From NCBI GenBank assembly GCA_964464465.1, contig CAYXGF010000003.1, forward strand, positions 17,547-81,546: 64,000 nt of DNA, in the 5' to 3' direction. The notes under the pieces were generated by a model, which was not told the origin of the DNA, ran no database searches, and worked only from the letters and a program-made list of their open reading frames with translations. Positions 7,349 to 16,444 of this stretch are shown here, piece by piece. Position 1 is the first letter of the stretch; the number at the start of each line of letters is the position of its first letter. Position numbers and translations under genes: made by a program. This DNA is from UBA940 sp964464465. Lineage in GTDB: Bacteria > Bacteroidota > Bacteroidia > Bacteroidales > Rikenellaceae.

Positions 7349-8476
7349 ATGGCAGCACGTGCACTTTTCATAGACCGTGACGGAACCGTAATCGTCGAGC
7401 CTCCGGTGGACTATCAGGTCGATTCGCTCGAAAAACTGTCGTTTGTTCCGGGTGCCATATCCGCCCTGAGAAGTATCTCGGAGCTGGACTACGAACTGGT
7501 GATGGTGACAAATCAGGACGGACTGGGCACGGAGAGCTTCCCGGAGGAGACTTTCTGGCCGGCCCACAACAAGATGCTCTCCACGCTTGAAGGCGAAGGG
7601 GTGCGGTTCGACGACATTCTTATCGACCGGTCGTTTCCGGCGGACAATGCGCCGACGCGCAAGCCCGCTACGGGAATGCTGGGCAAATACATGACCGGAC
7701 AGTATGATTTGGCCGGGAGTTTCGTCATCGGCGACCGTCTGACGGACATGCAGCTGGCGCGCAATCTCGGTGCGAAGGGAATCCTGCTGCAAGACAGGGA
7801 GTCGGGAGAGAAGGCTCTTGCCGAGGCGTCGCTTTCGGATGTCTGCGTGCTTGTCAGCCGCGACTGGTGGGAGATTGCCGCCCTGCTGCGGAGGACCAGG
7901 CGTGCGGCGCGCGTGGTGCGCAATACGAAGGAGACGCAGATTGCGGTGGAGATAAATCTCGACGGCGGCGCAGGCTCGTCGATAAATACAGGGTTGAAGT
8001 TTTTCGACCACATGCTCGACCAGATAGTGCATCATGCGGGCGTGAGCCTGAATATAGAGGCGCACGGCGACCTGCAAGTGGACGAGCATCATACGATAGA
8101 GGATGTGGCGCTTGCGCTCGGCGAGGCTGTCTATGCGGCGCTGGGTGACAAACTTGGCATCGGACGCTACGGTTTCGCCCTGCCCATGGACGATTGCAGG
8201 GCCATGGTGCTGCTCGACTTCGGCGGCAGGATAGATTTCGCGTGGGATGCCGATTTCTCACGCGAGTATGTGGGCGATGTGCCTACCGAGATGTTCCGCC
8301 ATTTTTTTGCCAGCCTGTGTGCGGCCATGCGCTGCAACATGTACGTCTCGGCGCGCGGCGAGAACAACCATCACAAGGCCGAAGCCATTTTCAAGGCTTT
8401 TGCCCGCGCACTGAGGGCAGCTGTCAAAAGAGATGTTTTCAGTTATGAGCTGCCGAGCAGCAAGGGGGTCTTATGA
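7349..8476 (+). CDS. hisB: Bifunctional histidinol-phosphatase / imidazoleglycerol-phosphate dehydratase
   Basis: Fusion enzyme of 375 residues for two pathway steps. The N-terminal HAD-type phosphatase shows FIDRDGTV with nucleophile D9 and acid/base D11, plus 'GDRLTDMQLARNLG'. The C-terminal IGP dehydratase (from about 180) carries the metal-binding motifs DEHHTIED and NNHHKAE. I use ATG 7349, just after the hisC stop; a TTG at 7343 would only add two residues. It overlaps hisH by ATGA. Confidence 0.96.
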   Translation: MAARALFIDRDGTVIVEPPVDYQVDSLEKLSFVPGAISALRSISELDYELVMVTNQDGLGTESFPEETFWPAHNKMLSTLEGEGVRFDDILIDRSFPADNAPTRKPATGMLGKYMTGQYDLAGSFVIGDRLTDMQLARNLGAKGILLQDRESGEKALAEASLSDVCVLVSRDWWEIAALLRRTRRAARVVRNTKETQIAVEINLDGGAGSSINTGLKFFDHMLDQIVHHAGVSLNIEAHGDLQVDEHHTIEDVALALGEAVYAALGDKLGIGRYGFALPMDDCRAMVLLDFGGRIDFAWDADFSREYVGDVPTEMFRHFFASLCAAMRCNMYVSARGENNHHKAEAIFKAFARALRAAVKRDVFSYELPSSKGVL

Positions 8477-9063
8477 TAGCGGTTGTGGATTACGATACGG
8501 GGAATCTCCGTTCGGTGGCGGATGCGCTGCACAGAGTCGGTGCCGAGGCAGTGTTCACGGATGACCATGCCGTGATACGTTCGGCCGCGAAGGTGTTGCT
8601 GCCCGGTGTGGGCGAGGCCTCTTCGGCGATGGCGAAACTGAGTGAAAGAGGACTGGACGGACTGTTGCCTACGCTTACGCAGCCTGTGCTGGGAATATGT
8701 ATAGGTATGCAGCTGATGTGCCGCCGGAGCCAGGAGGGCGATGCGCGGTGCATGGGCATTTTCGATACCGACGTGGTTCGGTTTACGGCGGACAAGGCGG
8801 CCGGAGTGAAGGTGCCGCATATGGGATGGAATACTGTGCGGGAGCTTTCGGGACCTCTGTTCGAGGGCATCGGGGAAGATACGTTCTTCTATTTCGTGCA
8901 TTCTTACTATCCGCAGCTTTGCGCCGATACGGCGGCCCGGACTGTCAACGGCGCGGAGTTCAGTGCCGCACTGTGCCGCGGCAATTTTTACGGTACGCAG
9001 TTTCATCCCGAGAAGAGCGGCGAGGCGGGACAGAGGCTGCTTGAAAATTTCCTGAAATTATGA
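8473..9063 (+). CDS. hisH: Imidazole glycerol phosphate synthase, glutaminase subunit
   Basis: Class I glutamine amidotransferase (196 residues) that supplies ammonia to HisF. Catalytic triad visible as C76 in LGICIGMQ, and H178 and E180 in QFHPEKSG. Oxyanion segment PGVGE at 45-49. It overlaps hisB and hisA by four bases each (ATGA), consistent with coupled expression with its partner hisF further downstream. Confidence 0.97.
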   Translation: MIAVVDYDTGNLRSVADALHRVGAEAVFTDDHAVIRSAAKVLLPGVGEASSAMAKLSERGLDGLLPTLTQPVLGICIGMQLMCRRSQEGDARCMGIFDTDVVRFTADKAAGVKVPHMGWNTVRELSGPLFEGIGEDTFFYFVHSYYPQLCADTAARTVNGAEFSAALCRGNFYGTQFHPEKSGEAGQRLLENFLKL

Positions 9064-9788
9064 TAGAGATAATACCTGCCATAGATATGATAGAGGGCCG
9101 GTGCGTCCGGCTCACGCAGGGCGACTACGGCCAGAAGAAGGTGTATGACGTGAGTGTGGTGGAGATGGCCAGAAGCTACGAGGCAGCCGGCATAAGGCGC
9201 CTTCACATGGTCGATTTGGACGGGGCCAAGGCCAGCCGTCCGGTGAACCTGCACGTGCTGGAACAGGTCGCCTCCTGCACCTCGCTGGACATAGAGTACG
9301 GCGGCGGTATAAAGAGCGGGCAGGCTCTGCGCGATGTGTTCGCCGCCGGAGCCGGACGAGCCATATGCGGAAGCGTGGCTGTGTGCCAGCCCGAGATGTT
9401 CACCCTATGGCTGAGTGAGTTCGGCCCGGAGCGCATGATTCTCGGCGCCGATATAAAGGATGGGAAGGTGGCCACGCACGGCTGGCTCAGAGAGTCGGAG
9501 CAGGGTGTGGACGGACTGATAGAGATGTTCGCCGGGGCTGGACTCTCGCAGGTGATATGTACCGACATCTCGCGTGACGGAATGTTGCAGGGGCCGTCGT
9601 TCGAACTCTATACCGATTTGCAGGCCCGCTATCCGGATGTCGACATAATAGTCAGCGGAGGCGTCTCCTGCATGGAGGATATCGAACGCCTCTCGCAGGC
9701 GGGACTCCGTGCCGTGATAGCCGGAAAAGCCATATATGAGGGTCGCATAACGTTGAAAATGCTGGAACAATGGTCGCAAAGAGGATAA
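9060..9788 (+). CDS. hisA: ProFAR isomerase (HisA)
   Basis: (beta-alpha)8-barrel isomerase of 242 residues, acting on ProFAR. The first catalytic aspartate is D9 (IIPAIDMIEG), the second in CTDISRDGM; phosphate-binding loops are YGGGIKSG and SGGVSC. The 3' end overlaps hisF by 19 bases in another frame. Confidence 0.97.
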   Translation: MIEIIPAIDMIEGRCVRLTQGDYGQKKVYDVSVVEMARSYEAAGIRRLHMVDLDGAKASRPVNLHVLEQVASCTSLDIEYGGGIKSGQALRDVFAAGAGRAICGSVAVCQPEMFTLWLSEFGPERMILGADIKDGKVATHGWLRESEQGVDGLIEMFAGAGLSQVICTDISRDGMLQGPSFELYTDLQARYPDVDIIVSGGVSCMEDIERLSQAGLRAVIAGKAIYEGRITLKMLEQWSQRG

Positions 9789-10525
9789 TCCCGTGTCTTG
9801 ACATAAAGGACGGAAGGACTGTCAAGGGTGTGAACTTCGTCGGGTTGCAGGATGTCGGCGACGCCGTGGCTCTGGGCGAGAAATATGCGCGCGAGGGAGC
9901 CGACGAGCTGGTGTATCTTGATATCAGCGCCACGCACGAGGGGCGGCGCACGTTCACCGGGCTGGTGGAGCGCATCGCAAGGCATATAAATATTCCGTTC
10001 ACGGTCGGCGGCGGCATATCGTCGTTGGAGGATGCCGCGAGGCTTCTGGGTGCGGGTGCGGACAAGGTGTCGATAAACAGCGCGGCCATAAGGGAGCCGC
10101 AGCTTATAGACCGCATAGCCTCCAAATACGGCAATCAGTTCGTCGTGGTCGCCATAGATGCCCGTCAGGTGGACGGACGCTGGATGGCCACTACGCACGG
10201 CGGCCGCAAGGCTTCCGACAGGGAGCTTTTCTCATGGGCGCTGGAAGCTCAGGAGAGGGGTGCTGGCGAGATACTCTTCACCTCTATGGACCATGACGGA
10301 ACGAAAAGCGGTTATCCGTGCTGGACGTTTGCCCGTCTTACGGAGCTGCTGTCCATTCCGGTGATAGCCTCGGGCGGTGCCGGCTCCGTAGGTGATATTG
10401 CTGCGGTGCTGACGGAAGGTGGCGCCGATGCCGCTCTTGCAGCGAGCATATTCCATTACGGGGAGATTCCGATTCCCGTACTTAAAAAAGAATTGTCGAA
10501 AATGAATATAAATGTCAGATTATGA
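9770..10525 (+). CDS. hisF: Imidazole glycerol phosphate synthase, cyclase subunit
   Basis: Barrel enzyme (251 residues) that joins PRFAR with ammonia from HisH to give IGP and AICAR. Catalytic D11 in IIPCLDIKDG; second site in FTSMDHDGT; phosphate sites VGGGISS and SGGAGS. The ATG at 9770 lies inside the end of hisA; the next gene overlaps by ATGA. Paralogous to hisA, as always in this pathway. Confidence 0.97.
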   Translation: MVAKRIIPCLDIKDGRTVKGVNFVGLQDVGDAVALGEKYAREGADELVYLDISATHEGRRTFTGLVERIARHINIPFTVGGGISSLEDAARLLGAGADKVSINSAAIREPQLIDRIASKYGNQFVVVAIDARQVDGRWMATTHGGRKASDRELFSWALEAQERGAGEILFTSMDHDGTKSGYPCWTFARLTELLSIPVIASGGAGSVGDIAAVLTEGGADAALAASIFHYGEIPIPVLKKELSKMNINVRL

Positions 10526-11121
10526 AATTTGTTGATTTGAATCTAAGTAAGAGCAGCGACGGACTGGTTCCCGCTGTCATTCAGGATGCAGCCACACTCA
10601 AAGTGCTGATGCTCGGTTACATGAACGAGGAGGCCTATGAAAAGAGCATGGCCGAGGGCCGAGTGACGTTTTACAGCCGCACGCGCGGCAAGCTGTGGAC
10701 CAAAGGCGAGACCAGCGGTCACTACCTCGATATAGTGTCGGTGCATGTGGACTGCGACAACGATACGCTGCTTATCAAGGCTGTGCCTCACGGTCCGATT
10801 TGCCACCGCGGTACGACGAGCTGTTTCGATACTCCGGACAACGAGGGGTTCATCCGTTATCTGCAAACGGTTATTCAGGGCCGCCACGCACAGATGCCGG
10901 AGGGTTCCTACACCACCAGGCTCTTCAACAAGGGTGTAAATAAAATCGCACAGAAAGTCGGCGAGGAGGCTGTCGAGACCGTTATAGAGGCTATCGACGG
11001 AAATAAAGAGCGCTTCATCTACGAGGCTTCGGATTTGATTTACCATCTTCTTGTGCTGCTCGAACAGATGGGGTGTTCGGTCTCCGATTTGGAGGACGAG
11101 CTTGCCAAACGTCATAAGTAA
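10522..11121 (+). CDS. hisIE: Bifunctional phosphoribosyl-AMP cyclohydrolase / phosphoribosyl-ATP pyrophosphatase
   Basis: Fusion of the second and third pathway activities, 199 residues. HisI part: metal-binding DCDNDTLL and GPICHRGTTSCF. HisE part: an alpha-helical MazG-like domain with EEAVETVIEA and the SDLIYHLLVLL helix. With it all steps from PRPP to histidine are encoded in one operon. prmC follows after 12 bases. Confidence 0.97.
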   Translation: MKFVDLNLSKSSDGLVPAVIQDAATLKVLMLGYMNEEAYEKSMAEGRVTFYSRTRGKLWTKGETSGHYLDIVSVHVDCDNDTLLIKAVPHGPICHRGTTSCFDTPDNEGFIRYLQTVIQGRHAQMPEGSYTTRLFNKGVNKIAQKVGEEAVETVIEAIDGNKERFIYEASDLIYHLLVLLEQMGCSVSDLEDELAKRHK

Positions 11122-11133
11122 GCGGCGGAAGAT

Positions 11134-11970
11134 ATGACGCGCCGAGAAGTTCTCGACCTGTTCGCAGGACAGATGACCCCGCTCTACGGGAGCCGTGAGG
11201 CACACAGTGCGGCCGCTGTCGTCGCAGAGCGTTTCTGCGGCTTTACCCGGCGTGACTATATCGTCGAGCCGGATGCTCCGGCGGTTTTTTCTGGCGATGC
11301 GGAGCTTGTCCTGCGGCAGCTTCTCGATTACAGACCGGTGCAGTATGTGGTCGGACAGGCCGATTTCTGCGGAATGACATTCGAGGTCGGCGAGGGGGTG
11401 CTTATTCCGAGACCCGAAACAGAGGAGCTCGTGGACTGGATAGCGAAGTCGTCGGGTGGCGCGGCGTGTCGTATTCTCGATGTCGGAACCGGCAGCGGCT
11501 GCATCGCAGTGAGTCTTGCCGCGCAGATGCCGCATTGCCGTGTCACGGCACTCGACATCTCGGAGCAGGCGCTCGGTTATGCGCGCCGCAATGCGCGCCG
11601 CAACGGTGCGGAGGTGGATTTTGTTCATGCCGATGTCCTCGACCCCTCTCTGGATGTCGGGCAGTTCGACATCATAGTGTCCAACCCTCCGTATGTCCCG
11701 GCCTCGGATGCGTCGTCGATGTGCCGCAACGTGCTGGATTACGAGCCGCATCTGGCGCTTTTCGTGCCGGATGACGATGTGCTGCTTTTCTATCGTGCCG
11801 TAGCGGATTTGGCGCTCCGTTCCCTTGCGCCGCGCGGAAGCCTGTTTTTCGAGGTGTATGAGAATGCGGCCCGGCAGACGGCGGAGATGCTGTCCGGAAA
11901 AGGTTTTTCGCAGGTATGTCTGCGCGATGATTTGAATTCCAAACCCCGGATGGTGCGATGCAGAAGGTAA
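11134..11970 (+). CDS. prmC: Peptide chain release factor N5-glutamine methyltransferase
   Basis: Methylates the GGQ glutamine of release factors using SAM, 278 residues. The SAM-binding loop DVGTGSGC (116-123) and the catalytic NPPY (184-187) are present; the N-terminal helical domain runs to about residue 90, ending in LIPRPETEELV. Close spacing (12 bases after hisIE, 13-base overlap with recX) puts it on the his transcript, although it has no role in histidine synthesis. Confidence 0.93.
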   Translation: MTRREVLDLFAGQMTPLYGSREAHSAAAVVAERFCGFTRRDYIVEPDAPAVFSGDAELVLRQLLDYRPVQYVVGQADFCGMTFEVGEGVLIPRPETEELVDWIAKSSGGAACRILDVGTGSGCIAVSLAAQMPHCRVTALDISEQALGYARRNARRNGAEVDFVHADVLDPSLDVGQFDIIVSNPPYVPASDASSMCRNVLDYEPHLALFVPDDDVLLFYRAVADLALRSLAPRGSLFFEVYENAARQTAEMLSGKGFSQVCLRDDLNSKPRMVRCRR

Positions 11971-12458
11971 AACGCGAGAAAACGCCGCAGCAGGCTCTCT
12001 CGGCACTGATGAGACTCTGTTCGCGCAGCGAGAAGTGCATCTCCGACGCCCGCAGACTTCTGCGCGGCTGGGGTGTTGCGGACAGCGATGCCGAGGCTAT
12101 TGTGCGCAGGCTTGTGGAGGAGCGTTTTATCGACGAGTACCGTTATGCGTCGGCGCTTGTGCGTGACAAGGTCAGCATGAGCGGCTGGGGAATACATAAG
12201 ATTAGGGCCGCGCTCGCAGCCAAGGGCGTCGGGCGGCAGGCTGTGGAGCAGGCGCTGTCGGCCATCGACAGGGAGCAGGATGCCGGAAGGTTGCGGCTGC
12301 GCATGGAGCGCAAGTTCAGAAGTCTGGGCCGCGTGGCGTCGTATGAGAACAGAGCAAAGATAATACGTTACGGTTTGTCGCTCGGATACGATTACGGAGA
12401 TGTAATCGAGGCGGCGGACACAATTTGTGGAGAAGAACAGTATGATGATGAAGATTAA
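11958..12458 (+). CDS. recX: Regulatory protein RecX family
   Basis: All-helical protein of 166 residues with three-helix repeats; RecX proteins bind RecA filaments and limit recombinase activity. Typical segments: 'ALMRLCSRSEKC', 'LVEERFIDEYRYASALVRDK', 'WGIHKIRAALAAKGV' and the C-terminal 'KIIRYGLSLGYDYGDV'. It overlaps prmC by 13 and the next gene by 17 bases. No recA is in the window. Confidence 0.9.
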   Translation: MQKVKREKTPQQALSALMRLCSRSEKCISDARRLLRGWGVADSDAEAIVRRLVEERFIDEYRYASALVRDKVSMSGWGIHKIRAALAAKGVGRQAVEQALSAIDREQDAGRLRLRMERKFRSLGRVASYENRAKIIRYGLSLGYDYGDVIEAADTICGEEQYDDED

Positions 12459-14166
12459 AGTCGCGGCTCTCTTTGCGGCAGCCGTTATTGCGGCCGGCGT
12501 GCGGGCGGAGAGTCCGTATCGCTTTCCGCTCGACATGCCGGCGCTGCTTTCGGCCAACTTCGCCGAGATGCGCATCAACCATTTCCATTCCGGAATAGAC
12601 ATAAAGACAGGCGGAACGGTAGGCCATGACGTGTATGCCGTGGCGGACGGCTATGTCTCGCGCATATCGGTAGCTCCGGGCGGTTACGGCCGGGCGCTGT
12701 ACATAACGCACCCGTTCGGAACGACCTCCGTGTACGGGCATCTGCAAAGTTTCTCGCCGGAGTTGGAGCGGTATCTCAAAGAGCAGCGTTACAGTCAGCA
12801 GAAGAGCAATATAAATCTGTTCTTCACTCCCGACCAGTTTCCGGTGAAGCGTGGCGACAAAGTGGCGGTATCCGGCAATTCGGGATATTCGATGGGACCA
12901 CACCTTCATTTCGAGATTCGCCGCACGGCCGATGCAAGAACGGTGAATCCGTTGGCCGGAGGGCTTGTGAGCGTCCGTGACGACATCCCGCCGCGTATCG
13001 CGGCTCTATATTACGTGCGCGTGGACACCGTGTCGGGAGTTCCTGTGCACGGCCGGCCGCGCAGGATAGAGCTGAACTGCGAGGGGAATGTCTATACGGC
13101 CTCGGCGCCGGTGGTCGTGCCGGGCGGCTGTTCCGGATATTTCATCGTCGAGACCACCGACCGGAAAAACGATGTGGCAAACACATTCGGCGTCTATCGT
13201 ATCGTTCAGTCCGTGGACGGAGAGACGACCGTCGTGTTCGAGAAGGATGAGTTTCTGTTCTCCAACACCCGCTATTGCAATGCCAGTGTGGATTACAAAT
13301 CCCAGCGCGGTTCGCGTAACGAGCATATAATGCTTGCCTTGAAGCAGAACAATCACAATGCGATGTACAAGCATGTGGTGAACAGAGGCGTGGTGAGTGT
13401 GCCGGAAGGCCGCAGCCGGCAGGTGGAGATACTTGTCGAGGATGACTGCGGCAACAGCTCGACGCTGGATTTTACGGTGACTGGCTCGGCCCCGGAACCT
13501 GCGCCGGTCGCTCCGGCGGGACGCAGGGCCGGCTGCGGCGCCAGATTCACCGAGGCCTCCGACGGTGCGTATGTATCCATTGCGGCGGACGCTTTGTACG
13601 AACCTGTATTCTATACGCAGCGGGTGGTGACTCCGGCTCTTGTTCAGAGAAACGACGGAGTGGCTCCGCTGTCGAAAATCTATGCTCTGGGTGACCGTAA
13701 TGTTCCGCTGCACAAACCGTTCGGTGTCGCATTGACGGTCGATGTACCGGAGCCGTTGAGAGACCGCGTGCGCCTCGCCTCCGTGTCGGACAATGGGAAG
13801 TTGTCATGTGCGGGAGGCAGGTGGTCCGGCGGCAAGGTCGAAGGCTCGCTCTCATCGTTCGGGGTCTACTGCGTGGTTGCCGATACGGTGCCGCCCGTAG
13901 TTCGCCCGTCGTTTGCCGAGGGGGAGGACTTACAGTCGAAGGGCAGCGTGACCTTCTCGATGTCGGACAATTTCTCCGGTGTGGCTTCGTTCGAATGTAT
14001 TGTGGACGGTAAATGGGCCATACTCGAACAGAATGTCATCCGCGGAACCGTGACGCTGGTGTTCGATTCCGAACGCATGTATGACGGAAAAAGTCACACG
14101 CTGCGTTTTACGGCTGTCGACGGGGCCGGTAACAAAACCTCGCTTGAACGCAACTTCATCCGGTAG
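12442..14166 (+). CDS. M23 (LytM-type) metallopeptidase, exported
   Basis: Predicted periplasmic or surface zinc endopeptidase of 574 residues, likely cutting peptidoglycan crosslinks. Signal peptide MMMKIKVAALFAAAVIAAG. The LytM domain follows at once: H49 and D53 in HSGIDI, H100 in YGHL, H154 and H156 in GPHLHFE, so all zinc and catalytic residues are present. The remaining 400 residues hold beta-rich domains, including a stretch near the C-terminus (DNFSGVASFECIVDGKW) like Ig-type repeats. Start: ATG 12442 with GGAG 9 bases upstream; GTG 12427 would disturb the signal peptide. Last gene of the his-prmC-recX run. Confidence 0.88.
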   Translation: MMMKIKVAALFAAAVIAAGVRAESPYRFPLDMPALLSANFAEMRINHFHSGIDIKTGGTVGHDVYAVADGYVSRISVAPGGYGRALYITHPFGTTSVYGHLQSFSPELERYLKEQRYSQQKSNINLFFTPDQFPVKRGDKVAVSGNSGYSMGPHLHFEIRRTADARTVNPLAGGLVSVRDDIPPRIAALYYVRVDTVSGVPVHGRPRRIELNCEGNVYTASAPVVVPGGCSGYFIVETTDRKNDVANTFGVYRIVQSVDGETTVVFEKDEFLFSNTRYCNASVDYKSQRGSRNEHIMLALKQNNHNAMYKHVVNRGVVSVPEGRSRQVEILVEDDCGNSSTLDFTVTGSAPEPAPVAPAGRRAGCGARFTEASDGAYVSIAADALYEPVFYTQRVVTPALVQRNDGVAPLSKIYALGDRNVPLHKPFGVALTVDVPEPLRDRVRLASVSDNGKLSCAGGRWSGGKVEGSLSSFGVYCVVADTVPPVVRPSFAEGEDLQSKGSVTFSMSDNFSGVASFECIVDGKWAILEQNVIRGTVTLVFDSERMYDGKSHTLRFTAVDGAGNKTSLERNFIR

Positions 14167-14465
14167 GCCTAATCCCTTTCATGCGCTCCTGCGGGTGCAG
14201 AGCCGCAATACGCGGCGCGGAAAAGAGTGCGCCGGCTTGTTCGGAACATTATTGTCCGCTGATTTAATTCGGGCTGCGGCCGGCGGAGAGTCTGCGGTCG
14301 TAGCGTTGCGGACCCCAGCCTATGGTAATGTTGCGGCCCGTGCAGTTCTGCGGAACAGCAATGCGCGCAAAGAAAAGAGAATCATAAAATGCGACGGCAA
14401 CGGTAAGCTGCGGCCCTCGCAGTTTCCTGCAAAAGCCGCAGTATTGGCAGAGAGGCATCGGGCGG
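14167..14465. other. Intergenic region without recognised feature
   Basis: 299 bases between converging genes. GC-rich, with no clear terminator hairpin and T run, no consensus promoter and no convincing gene. A 64-codon reading frame on the minus strand (14264-14458) has no recognisable similarity. The 13-base stretch ATGCGCTCCTGCG near 14185 also occurs in the dispersed repeat described elsewhere, perhaps by chance. Confidence 0.6.
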
Positions 14466-15668
14466 TTATTGCAGGCTGTCGAGGCACGAAAGTATTATTC
14501 CGGCGCTCTCGTGTATCTGGGCCTGAGTGATTGTCAGCGGCGGGGATATTCTGAACGCCGTGTCGCAGAACAGGAACCAGTCGCTCAGTATGCCGGCGTC
14601 CTTGAACAGCTCCATTATGCGGAACATCTTCTCGCTGCTGCCCAGCTCTACGGCCATCAGAAGTCCGCTGCGGCGTATTTCCACCACCTGCGGGTGATTC
14701 TCTATCAGACTCTGATACATCGCGCCCTTTGCCTCGGCCTGTTCTGTCAGTTTCTCATCTATGATGAATTCCAGTGCGGCGAGTCCCGCAGCGCAGCATA
14801 CGGGATGCCCGCCGAACGTGGTGATGTGTCCCAGTACAGGATTGTGTGTCAGCGTATTCATTATCTGCGGGGAGGATATGAAGCCGCCCAGCGGCATGCC
14901 GCCGCCGAATGCCTTGGCAACGCACATTATGTCCGGCACTACACCGTATTTCTGGAAAGCGAACAGCGAGCCGGTTCGTCCGAAACCTGTCTGTATCTCG
15001 TCGAATATCAGCAGAGCGCCCGTCTCGGTGCAGCGTCTGCGCAACGCTTCGAGGAATCCTGCGGGCGGAATTCTCACGCCGGCCTCACCCTGCACAGGCT
15101 CCACCAGAACGGCGGCCGTGCGTGCGGTTATGCGCCCGAGGCTGTCGAAATCCCCGAACGGCAGCGAGTCGACATCGGGCAGCAGGGGCCGGAAGGCATT
15201 CTTGTACATCTCCCCCTCGGGTGCTCCCATTATGCTCAGGGGGCCGATGGTGGAGCCGTGGTAGGCCTTTCTGAACGATATGAGCTGCGTGCGGCCGGTG
15301 TAGCGTTTGGCGAGTTTGAGCGCACCCTCCACCGCCTCGCTGCCGGAGTTGAGGAAATAGACGGAACTCAGCTCCTCGGGCAGCAACTCCGCCAGACGGG
15401 CTGCGTAACGCACCTGCGGACGCTCTATCATCTCGCCGTAAACCATTATGTGCATGTAATCCTCCGCCTGCCTTTTTATGGCGTCGATAACCCTGCGGTT
15501 GCCGTGTCCCACGTTGTTTACCGACACTCCGGCAATCAAATCGAAGTAGCGCTTGCCCTCCGGAGTGTAGAAGAATACGTCCTCGGCCCGTTCGACCTCT
15601 ATCATTAGCGGCGAGGGCGATGTCTGTCCCACGTTTTGCAGGAACTGTTTTCTCAGTATGGTATCCAT
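14466..15668 (-). CDS. Class III PLP-dependent aminotransferase (aspartate aminotransferase family)
   Basis: 400 residues, fold-type I. PLP lysine K252 in CVAKAFGGGMPLGG, D223 in IFDEIQTGFGRTG, and the pocket segment LNSGSEAVEGALKLAKR (106-122). It resembles ArgD/ornithine and GABA aminotransferases, but the N-terminus (MDTILRKQFLQNVGQTSPSP) matches the separate Bacteroidota group whose substrate is not established. No arginine genes are nearby. Starts: ATG 15668 is preferred, ATG 15674 is two codons upstream; the reading frame extends further into the trmH gene but only as overlap. Gap to trmH is 59 bases. Confidence 0.9.
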   Translation of the reverse strand: MDTILRKQFLQNVGQTSPSPLMIEVERAEDVFFYTPEGKRYFDLIAGVSVNNVGHGNRRVIDAIKRQAEDYMHIMVYGEMIERPQVRYAARLAELLPEELSSVYFLNSGSEAVEGALKLAKRYTGRTQLISFRKAYHGSTIGPLSIMGAPEGEMYKNAFRPLLPDVDSLPFGDFDSLGRITARTAAVLVEPVQGEAGVRIPPAGFLEALRRRCTETGALLIFDEIQTGFGRTGSLFAFQKYGVVPDIMCVAKAFGGGMPLGGFISSPQIMNTLTHNPVLGHITTFGGHPVCCAAGLAALEFIIDEKLTEQAEAKGAMYQSLIENHPQVVEIRRSGLLMAVELGSSEKMFRIMELFKDAGILSDWFLFCDTAFRISPPLTITQAQIHESAGIILSCLDSLQ

Positions 15669-15727
15669 ATGCATTAATGTCTTATTAGTCTGAATGTCGG
15701 TGCGGCCGACCGCCGAGCACCGGTACG

Positions 15728-16444
15728 TTATTGTTCCGGCGAAGGATTTCTTTCCAGTATACGCTGCGAGTCCTTGATGCTGAGCATCAGCCAACGGAAC
15801 AGCAGTTCGGCACGCTCCCTGTCGCTTAGCCTCCATTCGGCCCCGGAGCTTCGCAGTGCCGACGATAGATTGTACAGCAGGACCGATGCGCTGGCCGAGA
15901 CATTGAGCGACTCGACGAACCCGCACATCGGGATGCGTATGAAACTGTCCGCACGCCTGATTACTTCGTCCGATATTCCGGCATGTTCCGTACCGAAAAC
16001 CAGTGCGAACGGTCCGGCCGAGACGTCGAACTGCTCAGGAGTGCAGTCCCCGCGGTGCGGCGTGGTCGCCACTATCCGGTAGCCTTTGTCATGAAGCGTG
16101 TCGAGCGCCCGGGCCGTGGAGCCGCATCGCCGTATGTCGACCCATTTGTCCGTTCCCTTGACTATGTGCAGGTTGGGCGTGAAGGCGCACAGCGTCTCGA
16201 TTGTGTATATGTCCTGAATGCCGAATGCCTCGCAGGTGCGTACGAGAGCGCTTGCGTTCTGCGGGTGGAAGGTGTTTTCCAGGCAGACCGTCATGTATCG
16301 GGTGCGCATGTCGAGAGTGCTGCAAATCGTGTCGAAACGCTGCCCGGTGATGAAGTTCCGGAGGTAGTCTATACTTCCGTACAGCCATTCGGTCGTTCTG
16401 CCGCTGCACAGCGCATCGAGCGATTCTTTATCTGTATTTGTCAT
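15728..16444 (-). CDS. trmH: SPOUT-class RNA 2'-O-methyltransferase, TrmH family
   Basis: 238 residues. SpoU/TrmH methyltransferases modify the 2'-OH of a guanosine, most likely G18 of tRNA. Motif 1 'RTCEAFGIQDIYTIET' with the preceding N (HPQNASALVRTCEA), motif 2 'FALVFGTEHAGISDEVI', motif 3 'RIPMCGFVESLNVSASASVLLY' region are all present and form the SPOUT knot. A C-terminal helix pair is as in TrmH. Start at ATG 16444 (MTNTDKES), which overlaps rsgA by 17 bases; an upstream ATG 16474 would lie deeper in rsgA. Specificity is inferred from family. Confidence 0.87.
   Translation of the reverse strand: MTNTDKESLDALCSGRTTEWLYGSIDYLRNFITGQRFDTICSTLDMRTRYMTVCLENTFHPQNASALVRTCEAFGIQDIYTIETLCAFTPNLHIVKGTDKWVDIRRCGSTARALDTLHDKGYRIVATTPHRGDCTPEQFDVSAGPFALVFGTEHAGISDEVIRRADSFIRIPMCGFVESLNVSASASVLLYNLSSALRSSGAEWRLSDRERAELLFRWLMLSIKDSQRILERNPSPEQ

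Noticed and set aside
10543..12006. 487-codon antisense frame over hisIE and prmC
   Set aside because: Opposite to two clear enzymes with intact motifs; no start context or family.
14180..14200. ATGCGCTCCTGCG as a fifth copy of the dispersed repeat
   Set aside because: Only 13 bases match and neither end nor core is present.
14264..14458. 64-codon minus-strand frame between the M23 gene and the aminotransferase
   Set aside because: No signal, no domain and no start context that I can see; could not be supported.
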